This document shows positions 6,280 to 11,890 of a stretch of DNA of 11,890 nucleotides, piece after piece. Origin of the DNA: an uncultured Carnobacterium sp. (lineage in GTDB: Bacteria; Bacillota; Bacilli; Lactobacillales; Aerococcaceae); NCBI GenBank assembly GCA_937967765.1, contig CALCML010000225.1:1-11890 (forward strand), read 5' to 3'. A program made the translations under genes and the position numbers. Each line of letters opens with the position of its first letter. Position 1 is the first letter of the stretch. Below the pieces are notes generated by a model that did not search any database, was not told the DNA's origin, and saw only the letters and a list, made by a program, of their open reading frames with translations.

Positions 6280-6912
6280 TTAGTATTTCACAACCATTAA
6301 TTGGCCGTTATTGTATTCTGCAAGGAATACATCTGAAACATCTTGAATATCTTGGGCAGCCAGTTGTTCAGTCACCCAATCTTCTGTTTTGTCGATGACT
6401 TCTAAAACGTTTTGTTGAATAACTCCATCTGTAATCAGTGGATATTTCGGATTTTCTTCTCCAGATTTTGTGAGAATGAGTTGTCCATTTTGTTCTAGGA
6501 TGGCACTTTTTACATCGCGAATAGAAAAGACTCCTTGTGAACGTAATTTAAAAGCAACTTCTTGAGCCGTTAGACCAGCGAGACGCACATTTTCAACGTC
6601 AATTTTTCCATGTTTAATTAATTGTAAAGGTTCACCGTCAAGCATCTTCTTCACTGTACGATTATTTGTTTTTACCCAGCGAAGGGTTAGTACTAACGCA
6701 AACCAAATTAATAAGATGATGCAGTATTGTAAGATGGTAATGGATGGATTATAAATCACACCCCCGAGAATTCCCCCGAGTACATAGTTTTGTATTTGGT
6801 CACTTGCAGATGTAGGGGCGAGGTTTCCTTTCCCAGTGTAGTTGATTACAACAATTAATGATAATAGTCCAAGTGCAAGTTTGATTGCGACATCGATATA
6901 TGAAAGGTTCAA
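6280..6912 (-). CDS. DUF421 (YetF-like) membrane protein
   Basis: 210 residues. About three hydrophobic segments (roughly 7-24, 42-56, 57-79) precede a soluble domain with the DUF421 pattern: LDGEPLQLIKHGKI (91-104), then LTAQEVAFKLRSQGVFSIRDV (114-134) and AILEQNGQL (137-145). YetF-family proteins are membrane proteins of unknown main function; some Bacillus spore members are linked to germination or spore stability, which does not transfer to a non-sporeformer. The start is a TTG (6912-6910), supported by a perfect AAGGAGG nine bases before it; the next ATG would delete the first membrane segments. It begins one base after the upstream DUF3290 stop, so the two are co-translated. Confidence 0.85.
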   Translation of the reverse strand: MNLSYIDVAIKLALGLLSLIVVINYTGKGNLAPTSASDQIQNYVLGGILGGVIYNPSITILQYCIILLIWFALVLTLRWVKTNNRTVKKMLDGEPLQLIKHGKIDVENVRLAGLTAQEVAFKLRSQGVFSIRDVKSAILEQNGQLILTKSGEENPKYPLITDGVIQQNVLEVIDKTEDWVTEQLAAQDIQDVSDVFLAEYNNGQLMVVKY

Positions 6913-6913
6913 C

Positions 6914-7363
6914 TTATTCAGCCTCCTTAATCGTAACTTTTGGATTTTGCAATTCCATTTTTTCGAGTAGGTAATGTTCCGGGCTATCCCCTGTTAATAC
7001 CCGATAGAATTGATCGCCAACTTTGACGATGGCTCCATCCTTTGCGGCTTCAGTATTAATATAGACATCTTCTTTATTAACATGTAAATCTTGAGCGATC
7101 GTTTCAACGAAGCGAAGGGCTCCAGAATATTGATTTTCTGAATTTTTAGAAGACTGTAAGTCAGCAATCTTAGAACCAGCAAGAATTAAGATACCGATGA
7201 CGGCGATTAATGCTAATTCGCGAAATTTTGTGTCTTGTTTATTTTTAAAATAACGATATAAGGCAATTGCTAAAATAACAATGACAAAAAGTGTCAGTCC
7301 TAATTGAATATAATCAATTTGTTGAACTTTACTTTTTAAAAATTCATATGAATAAAATACCAT
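6914..7363 (-). CDS. DUF3290 membrane protein
   Basis: 149 residues with two hydrophobic segments near the N-terminus (about 20-38 and 48-64) separated by a short basic loop, and a C-terminal soluble part of about 80 residues containing YSGALRFVETIAQDLHV and the VKVGDQFYRVL strand. This matches DUF3290, a family found mainly in Lactobacillales and often directly upstream of a DUF421 gene, as here. Function is unknown; a two-subunit membrane complex with the DUF421 protein is an inference from gene pairing and spacing. AGGAGG stands seven bases before the ATG at 7363, and a good promoter lies upstream. Confidence 0.8.
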   Translation of the reverse strand: MVFYSYEFLKSKVQQIDYIQLGLTLFVIVILAIALYRYFKNKQDTKFRELALIAVIGILILAGSKIADLQSSKNSENQYSGALRFVETIAQDLHVNKEDVYINTEAAKDGAIVKVGDQFYRVLTGDSPEHYLLEKMELQNPKVTIKEAE

Positions 7364-7393
7364 GTTTTTTCCTCCTATTCAGAAACTTAGACT

Positions 7394-7421
7394 ATTATAT
7401 AAAATCCTATAAAATATTCAA
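7394..7421 (-). promoter_or_regulatory. Promoter of the DUF3290-DUF421 pair
   Basis: On the - strand TTGAAT (7421-7416), a 16-base spacer and a perfect TATAAT (7399-7394). Transcription would start near 7387, about 24 bases before the ATG. Confidence 0.75.
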
Positions 7422-7479
7422 GTAGGTTGCTCAATATTATTTTGCAGAATGAACAGAAGTTTAATAAATTCTAAAAGCA

Positions 7480-7508
7480 TACAAGAAAGCGCTCAAATAT
7501 GGTATAGT
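7480..7508 (+). promoter_or_regulatory. Candidate promoter of the hprK-lgt-gpsA-galU operon
   Basis: TATAGT (7503-7508) serves as -10 with a weak -35 TACAAG (7480-7485) at 17 bases. The expected start of transcription is near 7515, which places only the second possible hprK ATG (7537) behind a transcribed Shine-Dalgarno. The weak -35 suggests modest or regulated activity. Confidence 0.6.
7484..7497 (+). promoter_or_regulatory. Possible catabolite response element (cre) in the hprK promoter
   Basis: AGAAAGCGCTCAAA matches 12 of 14 positions of the degenerate cre consensus TGWAANCGNTNWCA, with mismatches at positions 1 and 13. It lies between the -35 and -10 boxes, where CcpA bound with HPr-Ser46-P would block transcription. 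Since HprK makes HPr-Ser46-P, this would be feedback control. Based on consensus only. Confidence 0.4.
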
Positions 7509-7536
7509 AGAAGGGTATAAAGAAATGAGGGATAAT

Positions 7537-8466
7537 ATGAAAAGTGTTACGGTTAGAGAATTAATCAAGAATATTCATTTAAAACCAATTTATGGAGAGG
7601 AGTATCTTGACCGTCCAATCGTTACAAGTGAAATTTCAAGACCGGGATTAGAATTAGCAGGATTTTTAAATTTCTATCCAGCAGAACGTATCCAGTTATT
7701 AGGTCGTACAGAAACTTCTTTTGTGGCATCCATGGATGAAGGGATTCGATTAGAAGTGATGGAACGTCTTTGTAAACCAGAGACACCATGTTTTATTATT
7801 TCAAGAAAACTAGAACCGCCAAAAGAATTAGTGGAAGCTGCTGCAAAAGCGCAAATTCCAATCTTACAAGCAACTTCGAAGACAACACAAGTATCAAGTA
7901 GTGTCACAAACTTCTTAGAAGGAAGATTGGCGGAGCGTTCTTCGGTACACGGTGTATTACTCGATGTATTCGGAATTGGTCTGTTGATTACAGGTGAAAG
8001 TGGCGTCGGTAAATCTGAAACTGCGTTAGAGCTTGTGCAAAAAGGACACCGTCTTGTTGCGGATGACCGAGTAGAATTGTATCAATACGATGAATTAACA
8101 TTAATCGGGGAAGCGCCAGAAATCTTGAACAACTTAATCGAAATCCGCGGTGTTGGTATTGTGGATGTGATGACGCTCTTTGGTGCAGGGGCAATTCTGG
8201 ATCAAAAACAAGTCGATTTAGTGGTTCATCTTGAAAACTGGACACCTGATAAGAGATATGACCGTTTAGGTGGATATATGGAAAATGTTGAATTGTTGGG
8301 TGTAGAGATTCCTAAGATTCGCATCCCAGTGAAGACTGGTCGTAACGTTTCGATTATCTTAGAAGTAGCATGTATGAATTTCCGTGCGAAGAAAATGGGA
8401 TTCGATGCAACAGAAAGCTTCACGAATCGTTTAACACAATTAATTGCAGAAAATAAAGAAGTTTAG
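7537..8466 (+). CDS. hprK: HPr kinase/phosphorylase
   Basis: Phosphorylates HPr on Ser46 with ATP or pyrophosphate when glycolysis is active, and removes the phosphate when it is not; the key sensor of CcpA-mediated carbon catabolite control. 309 residues: N-terminal domain to about 130, then the kinase core with His138 (SSVHGV), P-loop GESGVGKS (153-160), ADDRVE (175-180), the family signature LIEIRGVGIVDV (200-211) and PVKTGRN (264-270). Length equals that of the B. subtilis enzyme (310). I choose ATG 7537, because GAGGG (7527-7531) precedes it by five bases and the protein then starts like its relatives; ATG 7525 would add four residues and depends on a ribosome binding site at or before the expected transcription start. 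First gene of a tight operon with lgt, gpsA and galU. Confidence 0.96.
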   Translation: MKSVTVRELIKNIHLKPIYGEEYLDRPIVTSEISRPGLELAGFLNFYPAERIQLLGRTETSFVASMDEGIRLEVMERLCKPETPCFIISRKLEPPKELVEAAAKAQIPILQATSKTTQVSSSVTNFLEGRLAERSSVHGVLLDVFGIGLLITGESGVGKSETALELVQKGHRLVADDRVELYQYDELTLIGEAPEILNNLIEIRGVGIVDVMTLFGAGAILDQKQVDLVVHLENWTPDKRYDRLGGYMENVELLGVEIPKIRIPVKTGRNVSIILEVACMNFRAKKMGFDATESFTNRLTQLIAENKEV

Positions 8467-8477
8467 AGGTTAGTTAC

Positions 8478-9335
8478 ATGAATGTTTTAGAAATGGTTTC
8501 GGCCATTAATCCGATTGCGTTTGAAATCGGTGGATTACAAGTGCGTTGGTATGGGATTATTATTGCTTTTGCAATTTACTTAGCAACAACATTGGCGGAT
8601 AAAGAAGCCACTCGTAAAGGGTATCGAAAAGAATTTATCATTGATTTAGTATTCTGGGCAGTGCCACTTGGCTTTGTCGGAGCTCGCTTGTACTACATTC
8701 TATTTGAATGGCAGTACTACTTAGCAAATCCTGGTGAAATCATCCAAATTTGGCATGGAGGAATAGCCATCTACGGTGGTGTCATTGCCGGTGCAGCAAC
8801 TGTCTACTGGTTTGCGAAAAAAGAAAAAGTATCGTTTGCATTACTCTTAGACATCTTGGCACCTGTCGTTTTACTCGCACAAGCGATTGGGCGCTGGGGA
8901 AACTTCACAAACCAAGAAGCGCATGGAGAAGCTGTAACGCGTGCATTCCTAGAAGGCTTGCATTTACCAACTTTTATTATTGAGCAAATGCATATTGATG
9001 GTGTTTATTACCATCCAACTTTCTTATATGAATCACTTTGGTCTTTTGTCGGCGTATTGATTTTATTCTACTTGCGCAGACGTAAAGGCGTAAAAGTCGG
9101 CGAAATCATGGCAGGATACTTATTATGGTATTCATTTGGACGTTTCTTTATCGAAGGAATGCGTACAGATAGCCTCTGGATGTTTGGTATTATCCGAATT
9201 TCGCAATTAGTCTCAATTGTGTTATTCTTATTAGGCATCGCTATTATCGTGGTGAGAAGACGTAGAGTTCCAGCCGTGCCAGATTATGTATCGATTGACG
9301 ATCCACAATCTCCAGTATTGTTTGGAAAAGCGTAA
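8478..9335 (+). CDS. lgt: Phosphatidylglycerol--prolipoprotein diacylglyceryl transferase
   Basis: Transfers a diacylglyceryl group from phosphatidylglycerol to the lipobox cysteine of prolipoproteins, the first step of lipoprotein maturation in the cytoplasmic membrane. 285 residues with about seven membrane segments. Seen: RWYG with Tyr25, HGG (93-95), the Lgt signature GRWGNFTNQEAHG (138-150, including Arg139 and Asn142 equivalent to essential residues of the E. coli enzyme), and FIEGMRTDSL (224-233) with the late conserved Arg229. A polar tail of about 25 residues follows the last membrane segment. AGAGGT (8465-8470), which overlaps the hprK stop, is seven bases before the ATG. hprK-lgt adjacency is common in Lactobacillales and bacilli. 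Confidence 0.96.
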   Translation: MNVLEMVSAINPIAFEIGGLQVRWYGIIIAFAIYLATTLADKEATRKGYRKEFIIDLVFWAVPLGFVGARLYYILFEWQYYLANPGEIIQIWHGGIAIYGGVIAGAATVYWFAKKEKVSFALLLDILAPVVLLAQAIGRWGNFTNQEAHGEAVTRAFLEGLHLPTFIIEQMHIDGVYYHPTFLYESLWSFVGVLILFYLRRRKGVKVGEIMAGYLLWYSFGRFFIEGMRTDSLWMFGIIRISQLVSIVLFLLGIAIIVVRRRRVPAVPDYVSIDDPQSPVLFGKA

Positions 9336-9347
9336 AGGAGAACAACT

Positions 9348-10367
9348 ATGACAAAAGTAGCTATTTTAGGAGCAGGTTCATGGGGGACAGCACTGGCAAT
9401 GGTGCTCGCAGAAAACCATCATGAAGCTCGCTTATGGGGAAATAACGAAGCGCAAATTCAAGAAATTAATGAGCGCCATACGAATGAACATTACCTTCCA
9501 GGGGTGTTTCTGGACCCAGCAATTCGAGGCTATTTAGATTTAACCGAAGCCGTGAAGGGTGTGGATGCGGTCTTATTCGTACTCCCAACAAAAGTCATTC
9601 GTTTAGTAGCCAAACAATTAAATGGATTACTAGAAAATAAACCGATGATTATTCATGCAAGTAAAGGGTTAGAACAAGAAACGTTTAAACGTATTTCAGA
9701 AATTTTAGCTGAAGAGTTGGACCGTGACAGCTACGAAGATATCGTGGTGTTATCTGGACCAAGTCATGCCGAAGAAGTGGCGCGTCGTGACATCACAACC
9801 ATAACTGCAGCATGCGAAAACTTGGAATCTGCTAAAGTTGTGCAAACTCTTTTCAGTAATTCCTTCTTCCGTGTTTATACGAATACAGACTGTGTCGGAG
9901 TGGAAATGGGAGCTGCACTCAAAAACGTTATCGCGGTTGGAGCAGGGGCTCTTCATGGTTTAGGCTATGGGGACAATGCAAAAGCTGCGTTAATGACAAG
10001 AGGATTATCAGAAATTAGTCGCCTAGGAATTGCATTTGGCGCAGATCCACTGACCTTTATTGGACTTAGTGGTGTGGGCGATTTAATCGTAACATGTACG
10101 AGTATTCATTCTCGTAACTGGAGATGTGGGGACCAAATCGGGAAAGGCGTTCCGCTTCCAACGATTTTGGAAAATATGGGAATGGTTGTAGAAGGGGTAG
10201 AAACGTGTAAAGCCGTCTACGCTTTGGCACAAGAGAAGAATATCGAAATGCCAATTACAACTGCTGTTTACAATGTTTTATATAAAGGACATGATGTTCG
10301 CGAAGAGATTCAACGCCTAATGGGTCGTGAATTTAAATCAGAAGCATCGATTAAAGAACACCAATAA
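9348..10367 (+). CDS. gpsA: Glycerol-3-phosphate dehydrogenase [NAD(P)+]
   Basis: Reduces dihydroxyacetone phosphate to sn-glycerol 3-phosphate, the backbone for phospholipids and lipoteichoic acid. 339 residues, the usual length. Seen: dinucleotide-binding GAGSWG (8-13), HASKGLE with Lys106 (103-109), SGPSHAEE (136-143), and the catalytic block [13 protein letters not shown] with Lys192 (188-200), then [17 protein letters not shown] (203-219), the family signature. AAAGGAG stands close before the ATG, 12 bases after the lgt stop. In this operon it supplies glycerol 3-phosphate for the phosphatidylglycerol that Lgt consumes. Confidence 0.97.
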   Translation: MTKVAILGAGSWGTALAMVLAENHHEARLWGNNEAQIQEINERHTNEHYLPGVFLDPAIRGYLDLTEAVKGVDAVLFVLPTKVIRLVAKQLNGLLENKPMIIHASKGLEQETFKRISEILAEELDRDSYEDIVVLSGPSHAEEVARRDITTITAACENLESAKVVQTLFSNSFFRVYTNTDCVGVEMGAALKNVIAVGAGALHGLGYGDNAKAALMTRGLSEISRLGIAFGADPLTFIGLSGVGDLIVTCTSIHSRNWRCGDQIGKGVPLPTILENMGMVVEGVETCKAVYALAQEKNIEMPITTAVYNVLYKGHDVREEIQRLMGREFKSEASIKEHQ

Positions 10368-10387
10368 ACCAAAACGGAGGAAGACAC

Positions 10388-11281
10388 ATGACAAAAGTAA
10401 GAAAAGCCGTTATTCCAGCAGCAGGACTTGGAACTCGTTTCCTTCCAGCAACAAAAGCGATGGCTAAAGAAATGTTGCCAATCGTAGACAAACCAACGAT
10501 TCAATATATCGTTGAGGAAGCTCTAGCATCAGGAATTGAGGATATCTTAATCGTAACTGGTAAGAGCAAACGTCCAATCGAAGACCATTTCGACTCAAAT
10601 ATCGAATTAGAGTCAAACCTTGAAGCCAAAGGGAAAACTGAGCTGTTAGAGTTGGTTCAAGAAACAACAGGAATTAACTTATACTTCGTGCGTCAATCTT
10701 ATCCTAAAGGGCTTGGGGACGCGGTTCTTCAAGCAAAAGCATTCGTGGGTGGCGAGCCATTCGTGATTATGCTTGGGGACGATATTATGCGTGATGAAGT
10801 GCCTTTAACAAAACAATTGATTGAAGGATATGAAAAAACACATGCTTCAAATATCGCCGTGATGGAAGTTCCTCATGAAGAAACGTATAAATACGGAATT
10901 ATTGATCCTGAAAGCCAAGTGGAAGAAGGATTATATAATGTACGTCGTTTCGTAGAAAAACCAAAACCTGAAGATGCGCCAAGTAACTTAGCGATTATCG
11001 GTCGTTATTTATTAACGCCAGAAATCTTTGAGATTTTAGAAAAACAAGAACCAGGTGCAGGTGGCGAAGTTCAATTAACAGATGCCATCGATACATTGAA
11101 CCTTACTCAAAGAGTATTTGCGAAACAATTCAAGGGTGAGCGTTTCGATGTCGGTGATAAATTTGGATTTATGAAGACGAGTATTGAATTTGGATTAGAA
11201 CATCCCGAAATCAAAGACAGCTTAAAACAATACGTGATTGAATTAGGTAAAAAACTCGAAGGAACTTTAGATGAGCAATAA
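10388..11281 (+). CDS. galU: UTP--glucose-1-phosphate uridylyltransferase
   Basis: Makes UDP-glucose from UTP and glucose 1-phosphate, feeding glycolipid anchors of lipoteichoic acid, wall polysaccharides and galactose metabolism. 297 residues; nucleotidyltransferase motif [14 protein letters not shown] (10-23) with [10 protein letters not shown] (27-36), the metal-binding LGDD (129-132), a Lys in [10 protein letters not shown], and the GGEVQLTDA segment near the C-terminal third, all typical of GalU. CGGAGGA precedes the ATG by about five bases, 20 bases after gpsA. Last gene of the hprK operon; a hairpin terminator follows about 40 bases downstream. Confidence 0.97.
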   Translation: MTKVRKAVIPAAGLGTRFLPATKAMAKEMLPIVDKPTIQYIVEEALASGIEDILIVTGKSKRPIEDHFDSNIELESNLEAKGKTELLELVQETTGINLYFVRQSYPKGLGDAVLQAKAFVGGEPFVIMLGDDIMRDEVPLTKQLIEGYEKTHASNIAVMEVPHEETYKYGIIDPESQVEEGLYNVRRFVEKPKPEDAPSNLAIIGRYLLTPEIFEILEKQEPGAGGEVQLTDAIDTLNLTQRVFAKQFKGERFDVGDKFGFMKTSIEFGLEHPEIKDSLKQYVIELGKKLEGTLDEQ

Positions 11282-11283
11282 AG

Positions 11284-11312
11284 TTGCCGTTTTAAAGGGA
11301 GTATCTTACACT
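11284..11312 (+). promoter_or_regulatory. Candidate promoter of trxB
   Basis: TTGCCG (11284-11289), a 17-base spacer and TACACT (11307-11312), starting directly after the galU stop. Transcripts would begin near 11319 and therefore carry the hairpin at 11324-11353 at their 5' end. Confidence 0.45.
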
Positions 11313-11323
11313 TAAAAATGAAG

Positions 11324-11890
<567 letters not shown>

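Noticed and set aside
7525..7536. ATG at 7525 as start of hprK
   Set aside because: Its AGAAGGG site lies at or before the expected transcription start near 7515; ATG 7537 has GAGGG at good spacing and matches family starts. The four-residue difference is not fully settled.

Overview
The window looks like a chromosomal segment of a low-GC Gram-positive bacterium of the order Lactobacillales, near the Enterococcus / Carnobacteriaceae lineages. The order hprK-lgt-gpsA-galU-trxB with a DUF4097/PspC/holin-like operon (liaXYZ type) next to it, and the trmN6-yazA-rsmI trio, are typical Firmicute arrangements. AGGAGG-like ribosome binding sites, short intergenic gaps and simple intrinsic terminators agree with this. 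I do not assign a species. All judgements come from reading the sequence and from knowledge of the families; no database search was run.

Layout. (1) Positions 1-1645, + strand: a formylglycine-generating enzyme (sulfatase activator, both active-site cysteines present) translationally coupled to a TauE/SafE-type permease. This is the accessory part of the window, and its partner sulfatase would lie outside. A bidirectional terminator (1651-1684) closes it. (2) 1758-3707, - strand: trmN6, a GIY-YIG protein and rsmI, overlapping one another, as in the Bacillus yabB-yazA-yabC cluster. (3) 3708-4148: a 441-base intergenic region dominated by a long imperfect inverted repeat of about 250 bp (3749-3997) with its own central hairpin, followed by a promoter with two TTAGG-type boxes. 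(4) 4149-6228, + strand: liaX-liaY-liaZ-like envelope-stress operon. (5) 6280-7363, - strand: a DUF3290/DUF421 membrane pair sharing a bidirectional terminator with liaZ. (6) 7364-7536: divergent promoter region, with a possible catabolite response element inside the hprK promoter. (7) 7537-11281, + strand: hprK, lgt, gpsA and galU as one tight operon (carbon catabolite control, lipoprotein lipidation, glycerol-3-phosphate and UDP-glucose supply). (8) From 11379: thioredoxin reductase trxB, cut by the right edge, behind its own hairpin and candidate promoter.

Functionally, much of the right two thirds concerns the cell envelope: membrane stress sensing (lia), lipoprotein maturation (lgt), phospholipid and teichoic-acid precursors (gpsA) and glycolipid/polysaccharide precursors (galU), joined to HPr kinase. 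Nothing here is a clear new defence or mobile system. The items most worth a second look are the palindromic intergenic element, the FGE-permease pair and the candidate regulatory sites.
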